Assembly: GCA_023957335.1 (NCBI GenBank) | Contig: JAMLHC010000006.1 | Coordinates: forward strand, 1-64,000 | Reading direction: 5' to 3' | DNA length: 64,000 nt | Source of the DNA: Bacteroidota bacterium | GTDB taxonomy: Bacteria > Bacteroidota > Bacteroidia > NS11-12g > UBA955 | Part shown: positions 1 through 8,000 of the stretch, piece by piece | How the letters are laid out: every line of letters starts with the position of its first letter | How positions within the stretch are numbered: position 1 is the first letter of the stretch | Program-made: the position numbers and the translations under genes | The notes under the pieces: model-generated | Database searches by the model: none | The model's input: only the letters and a program-made list of their open reading frames with translations | Told to the model about the DNA's origin: nothing

Positions 1-446
1 AAATGTATGTAATCATCAATTCAACATCCGGTTCAAAAATTCAATTAGATGGCAGATATGGTCTCAGTACAGGAGTAAGCAATGACACCACAAACACACA
101 TGGTACAGTAATGATTAACAATCTAAATCACACAAGTGGTGATGGAGGGTATTCAAAGTATATGTTTTTCCCTGTGGTGCAGGGAACGATAGGGCGATGG
201 GCAAGTAGTTGGACCTTTATAAAGCATGACACAATTTTTCCAATTTATGAAGTAGCTGGCAAGCAATATGAAAATGTTTTGCGGGTACATGACAATGCTA
301 ACGGAGCATATAATGCAGAAACCAAATTTTACCATGCCAAGCATATAGGAGTTATCAAAAAAGAAATATATGAAATGGATAAAGATAACCCCAATCCCAA
401 ACTACTACAAGTTTGGGAACTGACAGACTATAAGGTAATTCAATAA
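1..446 (+). CDS. Lipoprotein paralogue 1 of tandem array (5' end outside window)
   Basis: This is the C-terminal ~147 residues of a protein whose start lies before the window. The first in-frame ATG (position 3) aligns with an internal residue of the downstream copies, so it is not the start. The visible part carries the family signature: an SGDGG motif, MFFPVVQGTIG, an AKHIGVIKKEIYE block and a WELTDYKVIQ end, almost identical to the copy at 455-1162. Only 8 bases separate it from the next copy, and the same spacer recurs after each array member. Function is unknown; by analogy with its full-length neighbours it should be an outer-membrane or periplasmic lipoprotein. Confidence 0.8.
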   Translation, partial: MYVIINSTSGSKIQLDGRYGLSTGVSNDTTNTHGTVMINNLNHTSGDGGYSKYMFFPVVQGTIGRWASSWTFIKHDTIFPIYEVAGKQYENVLRVHDNANGAYNAETKFYHAKHIGVIKKEIYEMDKDNPNPKLLQVWELTDYKVIQ

Positions 447-454
447 ATAAAGTT

Positions 455-1162
455 ATGAGAAAAATAACCCTACTTATCAGTATATTGTTGGTGATTATAC
501 TACAATCCTGCTTCAAAGAAAAAGAATGCAGAGAACCAACAGAAGGACCACCCATTGAACAGGAAATGAGGGATTGGATAATTTTTCAGCCTGGTAGCTA
601 TTGGATTTATTTAGACTCCATTACTAACACTACAGATAGCGTATTTGTTGTAGAAACTCAAGAAAGAAGTGAAGTTACTTATATAAAAAACAAGAAATGT
701 CCACATACAGTTGGTCATGTTGCAGAAATAACAATGGCATCAAGTTTGGGAGGAAAATATTTTATATCTGGTGGCTATGGAATAGGAACTGGCGCACAAA
801 ACGATACTACTAATACAAGAGGAGCGAGTTCTATAAGAAACATCAACCATGCGGGAGGTGACGGAGGGCATTCCCTATATATGTTTTTCCCTGTGGTACA
901 GGGAACGATAGGAGCATGGAATGGATTTACGTTTATAAAACATGATACTATTTACTCCACTTATGGAATAGCCGGCAAGCAATATGAAAATGTATTACGG
1001 GTACATGATACTGGCAACGGAGCATATAATGCAGAAACCAAATTTTACCATGCCAAGCATATAGGAGTTATCAAAAAAGAAATATATGAAATGGATAAAG
1101 ACAACCCCAATCCCAAGCTTTTGCAAGTTTGGGAACTGACAGACTATAAGGTAATTCAATAA
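455..1162 (+). CDS. Lipoprotein paralogue 2 of tandem array
   Basis: A 235-residue predicted lipoprotein. The N-terminus MRKITLLIS with a hydrophobic stretch ends in a lipobox-like LQSC (Cys19), followed by a charged FKEKEC segment. The mature part has a GSYWIY motif near residue 50, a variable centre (about residues 60-110), then a conserved SGGDGG/MFFPVVQGTIG block and the WELTDYKVIQ end. I do not recognise a described domain. The first ~69 bases are identical to those of the copy at 1884, while its 3' third is nearly identical to the copies on either side, a patchwork pattern. It is probably cotranscribed with the other array members. Role unknown. Confidence 0.85.
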   Translation: MRKITLLISILLVIILQSCFKEKECREPTEGPPIEQEMRDWIIFQPGSYWIYLDSITNTTDSVFVVETQERSEVTYIKNKKCPHTVGHVAEITMASSLGGKYFISGGYGIGTGAQNDTTNTRGASSIRNINHAGGDGGHSLYMFFPVVQGTIGAWNGFTFIKHDTIYSTYGIAGKQYENVLRVHDTGNGAYNAETKFYHAKHIGVIKKEIYEMDKDNPNPKLLQVWELTDYKVIQ

Positions 1163-1170
1163 ATAAAGTT

Positions 1171-1875
1171 ATGAGAAAAATAATTTTACTTATCAGTACA
1201 TTGTCGTTGATTGTCCTACAATCCTGCTTCAAAGAAAAAGAATGCAGAGAACTGACCCCGATATTATTAGAACAGGAAATGCTGGATTGGGTTTATTTTA
1301 AGGAAGGAAGTTACTGGATTTACAGAGATACTATAAGTGGTGTTATGGATAGTATTTATGTTACTAATGCGAGAATAGACAGGGAAGAGTACCAAAGTTC
1401 AAGAGAAAATTGTCCTTCTGCAATTTATGATGTTATATATGTTATTACTAATTCAAGTTTAGGTTATAAATTTCAATTAGATGGTAAATATGGAATGAGT
1501 AGTGGTGTACACAATGACACAACAAATATTAGAGGAAATATACTAATTCGGAATCTAAACCATGCAGGCGGTGACGGAGGGTATTCCCTATATATGTTTT
1601 TCCCTGTGGTACAAGGAACGATAGGAGCATGGAATGGATTTACGTTTATAAAACATGATACTATTTACTCCAATTATGAAGTAGCTGGCAAGCAATATGA
1701 AAATGTTTTGCGGGTACATGACAATGCTAACGGAGCATACAGCGCGGAAACCAAATTCTATCATGCCAAGCATATAGGAGTTATCAAAAAAGAAATATAT
1801 GAAATGGATAGAGACAATCCTAAACCTAAACTACTACAAGTTTGGGAATTAATAGACTATAAAACAATTCAATAA
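1171..1875 (+). CDS. Lipoprotein paralogue 3 of tandem array
   Basis: A 234-residue predicted lipoprotein with the same layout as its neighbours: signal peptide, LQSC lipobox (Cys19), GSYWIY motif, divergent middle, and a conserved C-terminal half ending WELIDYKTIQ. The middle (about residues 60-105) has almost nothing in common with paralogue 2, whereas the last ~100 residues differ at only a few positions. It starts 8 bases after the previous stop with the same spacer as the other copies. No catalytic motif is visible, so binding or structural roles are as likely as any enzymatic one. Confidence 0.85.
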   Translation: MRKIILLISTLSLIVLQSCFKEKECRELTPILLEQEMLDWVYFKEGSYWIYRDTISGVMDSIYVTNARIDREEYQSSRENCPSAIYDVIYVITNSSLGYKFQLDGKYGMSSGVHNDTTNIRGNILIRNLNHAGGDGGYSLYMFFPVVQGTIGAWNGFTFIKHDTIYSNYEVAGKQYENVLRVHDNANGAYSAETKFYHAKHIGVIKKEIYEMDRDNPKPKLLQVWELIDYKTIQ

Positions 1876-1883
1876 ATAAAGTT

Positions 1884-2606
1884 ATGAGAAAAATAACCCT
1901 ACTTATCAGTATATTGTTGGTGATTATACTACAATCCTGCTTCAAAGAAAAAAAATGTCCAAAACCTGCACCGCGCTTTTTAGAACAAGAAATGTTGGAT
2001 TGGATAGTGTTTCAACCGGGGAGTTACTGGATATATATTGACTCAATTACAGGTTCTTATGATAGTGTTTATGTATCAGATGTATATACGGATACAATCC
2101 CTCTTGATCAATATTTAAGAAAAGGAATAAAATGTAATGCAGAATGGCGAGAACGGGTCCATATTGTAATGGAACAGACATATAATAATACAAAAATTGA
2201 ACTTATAGGACTGTATGGTGTAAATAGTGGAGTAACAAACAATATAAATCCAGTTAGAGGGGCTGTTAATATTAAGAATATTAATCAGACTTCTGGAGAT
2301 GGGGGCATTTCTGATTATATGTATTTCCCCGTTTTGCAGGGAACGGTGGGGGCATGGAATGGTTTTACTATTATCACACATGATACCTTATTTGCCACAT
2401 TCAAAGTTTTCGACAAAACTTATCAGAATGTCTTATTGGTTTCAGATGGATACAATAGTGCTGTGAATGCTATTACAAAGTATTATCATGCTAAACACAT
2501 CGGTGTAGTCAGAAAAGAAATATATAAGTTTAAAGGTTTTCATGACAAAGACCCGTTAGAGTTGCTCCATGTATGGGAATTAGCCGACTACAAAGTAATT
2601 CAATAA
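1884..2606 (+). CDS. Lipoprotein paralogue 4 of tandem array, most divergent
   Basis: A 240-residue predicted lipoprotein with lipobox LQSC (Cys19) and the GSYWIY motif. It keeps the SGDGG, MYFPVLQGTVGAWNGF and AKHIGV blocks and the terminal WELADYKVIQ, but with more substitutions than between copies 1-3. The signal-peptide region is DNA-identical over ~69 bases to paralogue 2 although the rest is clearly older, which points to local gene conversion of the 5' end. It closes the first part of the array; the next gene, 27 bases on, is unrelated to the lipoproteins. Confidence 0.85.
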   Translation: MRKITLLISILLVIILQSCFKEKKCPKPAPRFLEQEMLDWIVFQPGSYWIYIDSITGSYDSVYVSDVYTDTIPLDQYLRKGIKCNAEWRERVHIVMEQTYNNTKIELIGLYGVNSGVTNNINPVRGAVNIKNINQTSGDGGISDYMYFPVLQGTVGAWNGFTIITHDTLFATFKVFDKTYQNVLLVSDGYNSAVNAITKYYHAKHIGVVRKEIYKFKGFHDKDPLELLHVWELADYKVIQ

Positions 2607-2633
2607 AACACAAAATTAAAAACAATTATCAAT

Positions 2634-3272
2634 ATGAAACATTTATTATTCTTTATTAGCCTGTTGATGCTGACAACACTCCATGCTGTTGCAGACTCAA
2701 CTCAAAACTATGAACCTATGAGAAGAAGCGCCTTCTTTAGCATGGTACAAAGTAACGAAATAGCATTAGACACTTTTAACCAGGAATTTAGTGTGGATTA
2801 CAAAGTGTATTTTACAGACACTACTAATCAAACTATCAGAGTGAAGTTAGCTTTTCCTCAGTTCAACACTGCCGAGCCGCGACCTGCTGAATCAGGTGCA
2901 TTCTTTACCTTTCCAGGTAATCCAAATATTATCACAGGAAGTCATAACCCTGGAGATTCTATTTCCAATTCTCTCAAAATCGGCTTCAACAAAAGCAATA
3001 TTCCCTTTTACTATCAGATAGTACAGGTGCAGATATGGAACAGTACGGAGGAGCAAGAATTATCTTCAGAATCGTTCATGGTTTACTTTACTCCTTGGAA
3101 TACTATTGAAATTTGGAATGAGATAGATTTTGAAAGTTTGCATAGGGTTTGGTTTAGCCAATCTAACAACCATGATACAAGGGTATATATCAATAAAGAT
3201 TCTTTGCCAATAACCGATTTGACACTTGAAGAATTTGCAAACGACAGCATTCCAAAATCTTATTACACTTAA
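2634..3272 (+). CDS. Secreted protein resembling the N-terminal module of the giant protein at 5006
   Basis: A 212-residue protein with a signal peptide (MKHLLFFISLLMLTTLHAVA) and no lipobox Cys. I see no known enzyme motif. Its C-terminal part (W..IDFESLHRVWF..., then a DSLPITDLTL-like stretch) can be laid against residues ~170-225 of the 1566-residue protein at 5006 (W..YDFLGLNREWI..., DTMTIPALDTLLPF). It therefore looks like a stand-alone or truncated copy of that N-terminal module. It sits 27 bases after the lipoprotein array and is probably cotranscribed. No frameshift or broken end is obvious, so it may be a functional short paralogue. Confidence 0.75.
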   Translation: MKHLLFFISLLMLTTLHAVADSTQNYEPMRRSAFFSMVQSNEIALDTFNQEFSVDYKVYFTDTTNQTIRVKLAFPQFNTAEPRPAESGAFFTFPGNPNIITGSHNPGDSISNSLKIGFNKSNIPFYYQIVQVQIWNSTEEQELSSESFMVYFTPWNTIEIWNEIDFESLHRVWFSQSNNHDTRVYINKDSLPITDLTLEEFANDSIPKSYYT

Positions 3273-3351
3273 AACTAAGCACCAAACAAACTATAAATTA
3301 AAAAGTAAAAAAACAATCGACAAATAAATTAGTTTCATCCATTTTTGCCTT

Positions 3352-3359
3352 TATCTTTG
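3352..3359 (+). promoter_or_regulatory. Putative -7 promoter element (TATCTTTG)
   Basis: An exact match to the Bacteroidota -7 consensus TAnnTTTG in the 243-base gap before the lipoprotein pair. No good TTTG at the -33 position is seen. A start near 3366 would give a ~150-base leader before the ATG at 3516, containing the inverted repeat at 3380-3466. Confidence 0.35.
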
Positions 3360-3379
3360 AATCGCAGAGTTTTGAAAAA

Positions 3380-3466
3380 AAAGAGCTATCCTTTTTCTGT
3401 GTTCTTTTGAATTTATCTAAACACATTCAAAAGTATTTCCCAAGCCAAGTTTCCTTATAGCTCTTT
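3380..3466 (+). repeat. Inverted repeat AAAGAGCTAT / ATAGCTCTTT in leader
   Basis: Perfect 10-base arms at 3380-3389 and 3457-3466 are separated by 67 bases, between the putative -7 element and the start codon at 3516. In RNA they would close a long stem-loop just before the gene. This could be a leader regulatory structure or chance; no riboswitch class is recognised. Confidence 0.35.
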
Positions 3467-3515
3467 GAGGGAAGAAAGAACATTAAAAACATATACACTA
3501 AATAGCAATACAATC

Positions 3516-4244
3516 ATGAAAAAACTAATAACCATCCTATCCTCTATCTTATTGTTGCTAATTGTATTTAGCAATAAGAGTTGTACAAAAGACAAGAATG
3601 ATTGTTTTGATTGTACAGATGGACCAAGGGATACACTATACATAGAAAAAGATTTCCTTGACTATTGGTATGCAGAAACCGGTAGCTGGTGGGTGTTTAA
3701 AAGAACAGATACGGTAGGAGTAGATATTTATGATACGATGAGGGTGGTGTATCATACTAGAAAAGTAGTATTTGATAATTTGATTAATGGATTTCATGCA
3801 TTCGAAAAATGTGATTTATATTTCACGCATTCAAATTTTCTTTTTAAGAACCCTGAATATAGAAATTCAATTGTTGGCGAATTTGATGCAGGCATTGAAT
3901 CTTCACCATACTCTAACATAAATAAAATTTACTATGGATGGGTAATGAAAGATAATAGTTATTTTTATGTACCAGCTGATTCATTTGGGCGGAGGATGTT
4001 AGATTTAGAATTTCCCCTAATTGTTTCACAATTTGATTCAAGAAACCTGCCTTATATAATAGAGGAGAGTGATTTCATTCTAGAAACGCCTTATGGGGTA
4101 TTAAATAACACTCTTATTTTAACTGACAAAAGCAATCTAAATGTTCGTTTCTGTATTAGTAGAAGCATCGGCATCAGCCGTATGGAAATCCATGGCGGTC
4201 AGATATGGGAACTCATTGACTGCAACATTATCAGAACACAATAA
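3516..4244 (+). CDS. Lipoprotein paralogue 5 (second subfamily)
   Basis: A 242-residue predicted lipoprotein. I chose the ATG at 3516, not the in-frame codon at 3465, because the signal peptide MKKLITILSSILLLLIVF begins there, exactly as in the next gene. Cys23 (NKSC) is the likely lipidation site, with an imperfect lipobox. The mature N-terminus is Cys-rich (KNDCFDC), followed by GSWWVFKR and DTMRVVYHTRK. The end IWELIDCNII matches the WELxDYKxI end of the first array, and GSWWVF matches GSYWIY, so both groups share ancestry. Function unknown. Confidence 0.85.
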   Translation: MKKLITILSSILLLLIVFSNKSCTKDKNDCFDCTDGPRDTLYIEKDFLDYWYAETGSWWVFKRTDTVGVDIYDTMRVVYHTRKVVFDNLINGFHAFEKCDLYFTHSNFLFKNPEYRNSIVGEFDAGIESSPYSNINKIYYGWVMKDNSYFYVPADSFGRRMLDLEFPLIVSQFDSRNLPYIIEESDFILETPYGVLNNTLILTDKSNLNVRFCISRSIGISRMEIHGGQIWELIDCNIIRTQ

Positions 4245-4269
4245 GAAGAAACTAAAAAATAAATATATT

Positions 4270-4983
4270 ATGAAAAAACTAATAACCATCCTATTCTCTA
4301 TCTTATTGTTGCTAATTGTATTTAGCAATAATAGTTGTACAAAAGACAAGAACGATTGTTTTGATTGTACAGATGGACCAAGAGATACGCTATACATAGA
4401 AAAAGATTTCCTTGACTATTGGTATGCAGAAACCGGTAGCTGGTGGGTGTTTAAAAGAACAGATACCATTGGAGTGGATATTTATGATACGATGAGGGTG
4501 GTGTATCATACTAGAAAAGTAGTATTTGATAATTTGATTAATGGATTTAGTGCTTTTGAAAAGGTGGATTTGTATTTCACTCATTCAAATTATATTTTTA
4601 AAACACCCGAATTAAATAATTCAATATCAGGACAATATGATGCATTAATTCTTTCCTCTCCATATTCTAATATTCATTCAATTGAATATGGGTGGGGTTT
4701 AAAAAGTGTTTTTGCTAAAACATTGACTAAACCTATTTTATCTTTGAAATACCCTTTTCTAATGCAAAGTGAAGAGACAAGAAAACTGCCTTATGCTGTT
4801 GAAGAAAATAATTATAATTTAATTACTCCATATGGTGAACTAAAGCAGACATTGATAATAAAAGATATTGAAGGGCTTAATATTAGGATTTATATAAGTA
4901 AAAACATAGGTATTAGCCGCATGGAACTACTAAATAGTCAGATATGGGAGCTCATAGACTGCAACATTATCAGAACACAATAA
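4270..4983 (+). CDS. Lipoprotein paralogue 6 (second subfamily)
   Basis: A 237-residue predicted lipoprotein, tandem duplicate of the gene at 3516. The ATG at 4270 is chosen because it restores the same signal peptide; the longer frame opening at 4141 runs back into the previous gene. The first ~90 codons are almost identical to paralogue 5, the centre (about residues 95-200) is clearly different, and the last ~20 residues with the downstream spacer (AATAAGAAGAAACTAAAAAATAAA) are again near identical. Conserved ends with a variable core repeat the pattern of the first array. Function unknown. Confidence 0.85.
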   Translation: MKKLITILFSILLLLIVFSNNSCTKDKNDCFDCTDGPRDTLYIEKDFLDYWYAETGSWWVFKRTDTIGVDIYDTMRVVYHTRKVVFDNLINGFSAFEKVDLYFTHSNYIFKTPELNNSISGQYDALILSSPYSNIHSIEYGWGLKSVFAKTLTKPILSLKYPFLMQSEETRKLPYAVEENNYNLITPYGELKQTLIIKDIEGLNIRIYISKNIGISRMELLNSQIWELIDCNIIRTQ

Positions 4984-5005
4984 GAAGAAACTAAAAAATA
5001 AAGTT

Positions 5006-8000
5006 ATGAAAAAGACAATTTTAATTGTTGCAGCCATGGTACTTACAACCCTTGTCGCTAAAAGGTTTAGTAAGACTTTCTACACAAGCAGTACAAAAGC
5101 TCATAATCATTTGTGCGAGCATAGCTTACATGAAAACAAACAAAACTCTATTGACAATAAGGATAATTTTATAACTGATTGTCATGAGTTGAATAACCAT
5201 GAACTTTTAATGAAAATTGAGAGCTGTGTTACAGGCAGTATTGACGGAAATCATTCTGTTAACCTAACAGTTGTAGTTAATGATACCGTTGAATTTTCAG
5301 CAATAGAAATCAGTTCAGGCAACTATTTTGCGATGAGCAGCTTTCCATTGGATACAGGAACTGTTTACCTGCCTGACAGCAACGGATATCAAATCCATTT
5401 GAGTTACAATGAAATGGAATTGCCGGACTATTATCAGGAAATAAAAATTACCTTATTTACAAAAAATAACAGATACGATGAGTTTATTTACCTTTATTTT
5501 GAAAACGACAGCCTTTACACCTGGTCTGCTTATGACTTTCTCGGTTTGAACAGAGAGTGGATTATCCCACATTACAGCGAATCAATAGCTTTTAGTTTGG
5601 GCGAGATTGATACAATGACAATTCCTGCATTGGACACACTGTTACCTTTTCAATATATTCAGGTTCCGGGTAAATCGTATTCCGTTCCTGTAAACATAGA
5701 TACAACGGGTTTAGAAGAGGACGAGCATTACAGAAGACTAATCAAGACTTTCAAGGGAAGGGTTACAGGTAATATAAGCCATTTACACAGAAACGACAAC
5801 AATAGTGAGGTAACTCTAAATATTAAACGAATCAGAGTGCAAGTATGGGAACAGACAGGTGGATGGATGCCAGATAAATTATTAGTTTGGGGAGAAACTG
5901 ATGCAAACGGAGATTTTGACTTATCCTACGAAAGAACTAAGCTCAATCTAGATGGTAATATTCGAGTTTATTTAAGAATTGTAAACATCAACGATTATGT
6001 GACGGTCTCGCGCTTTGAAATAAGTGGTAGCATAGTACCAGTAGCTGCGAGGTTAGGCAGCATGACACATAATTATACTGACGGAAATGAAGTAACCTTT
6101 AATTTAGGCAATATAAACATGCAGTCTGGCGAGTTAGCTCAGGTTTTTCACTGGACAGCAAGAGCAATGGAATATGTTAATGTAGAAATGAATGGCGAGA
6201 GTGGTTTTGAGATGAAACATATACGTATATTCATCGATAATGGCTGGTCCCGATATAATCTGGCAGGCAGCAGGGTTTGGCTAAACCCCATGCATATTTC
6301 TGCCGAAACAGTCGTTCAACACGAAACGGGGCATCATATTCATTTTCGGATTCTACAAAACGGGAAAAGACAGACTCATTCAGGAGGAACTCACACTTTT
6401 GCCCATAATAACAGCCATCCAAATCAAACGATTACCGAAGGGTTCGCAAATGCTGTAGCTTATATTACGGATGCAAGGTATTACTTGGATGATGATGAAG
6501 CTAATGACGTAAGACCATTAATAAGTTGGCTTGATAATAATCATAGACGCTTTGAATCGTTAAATAATACCACCCATCCATTTACAGCAGAAGAGCCTTT
6601 TGCAAGAACTCTGCTTGATTTGTTTGACGATGTGAGTAAATTTCAAGGTTTTGGTATTCCTACAAACACTGGAGATTGGGCTAATTTGATTAATGATGTA
6701 GTAGGAGGTGTCAGAAATGACTATGCAAACTTTTCTTATAAAGAAATTATGATGCCTTTTTATCAAAATCGATCTTCCGATGCAAACACTATTCAGGATT
6801 TGGGGCAGTATTTCAAACAATTAGTTGTAAACACTTCTGATTGTGAGATACGCAGACATATTAAAGAAGTAATGGATTGGAACTTGGTAAATACCAATAA
6901 TCCCACTGCTTTTCCTGAACGCTTTTCAACAGATTTAATTTTTGTAACTCAAACCATAAACCACAGGAATGATAATCTTAGTCAGGATGATGATTTTAAC
7001 CTTGTAGAAGGTACTCCGACATTTTATAATTATACTTACCATGCAATAGACCGTAGCGAACTTAACACCACCACAGGTTCATTCAACATTACCAACAATC
7101 ACAACGGTTGGGGAACAAACCTTTCAGATCCGCTTATCATAACAGATGGTCAAAATTTATTCATTAACAACAATATCAACAGCAATTGGACAAATGGCAG
7201 CAACTCCAACCCTGCGCAACACAGCCATGTTAATATGTCATTTTGCAATCAACTCACAACAGTAGAAGAAACAGGAAGAATCATTATAGGAGATTGGACA
7301 GAATATTCAACCGCTACCGCTTACATTGGTTCCGGTACTACCATCGTTCTCGAATCCGGTTCTGAACTCATCATCAATAACAACTCCAAACTTGTCATCG
7401 AGGCAGGCGGACGAATTGATTTCCACCCCGGAGCAAAGATTGTTCTCAACGGTGACAATGCGGTTTTAGAAATAAAAGGAGACATCCGCCTGATGCCCAA
7501 TGCAGATTTTGCAGTAGAGGGCGGAGCACAAGGGTTTGGATATTTGAAAATACACCGCAATGAAAACCATGCCTGGAAAAAACCCATTTATGGCATGGGA
7601 AATAACAAAATCCTGTTGGAAGGAAGCAGCACAAGCCACAAGCTAATAGAAGTGACAGGAAATGAAGGCTGGTTTGTTCCCAACAGCATTTCCACGGTTC
7701 AAATTAGCAACTGCCAAATAGAATTGGGCAGTACAAGCCGCCTCAACATGGAAATGGCAAACACCCTTGTCATGGAAGACGTACAGGTGCTGCCCATCCA
7801 CTCCACCCAATCGCCCCGACACAAAGGCATACAAATTTGGGGTTGGGGTGCTGCCTCTGCCCTGACACGAGTAAAAATCACACACGGAGAAAACGGACTG
7901 TTGTATTATCCCCTCTGGCAGCACGAGCAACAATCCGATATCCATGTTCGCAACCATGTACGCACCCACACAGTTGAGGACTGCGATTTTGAAAATAACC

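Larger units (their letters stand above)
1..2606 (+). repeat. Tandem array of four homologous lipoprotein genes
   Basis: Four head-to-tail homologous genes are joined by the same short AT-rich spacer (stop codon, then AATAAAGTT, then ATG). Similarity is patchy: 5' ends and 3' halves are near identical between some pairs, while centres differ. This is typical of repeated unequal crossing-over or gene conversion. The array continues upstream beyond the window, so the copy number is at least four. A related pair follows at 3516-4983. Confidence 0.85.

Noticed and set aside
1-4983. CRISPR array or insertion-sequence repeats as explanation for repeated DNA
   Set aside because: Repeats are whole open reading frames with protein-level conservation; no short regular repeats with spacers, transposase or terminal inverted repeats are seen anywhere in the window.
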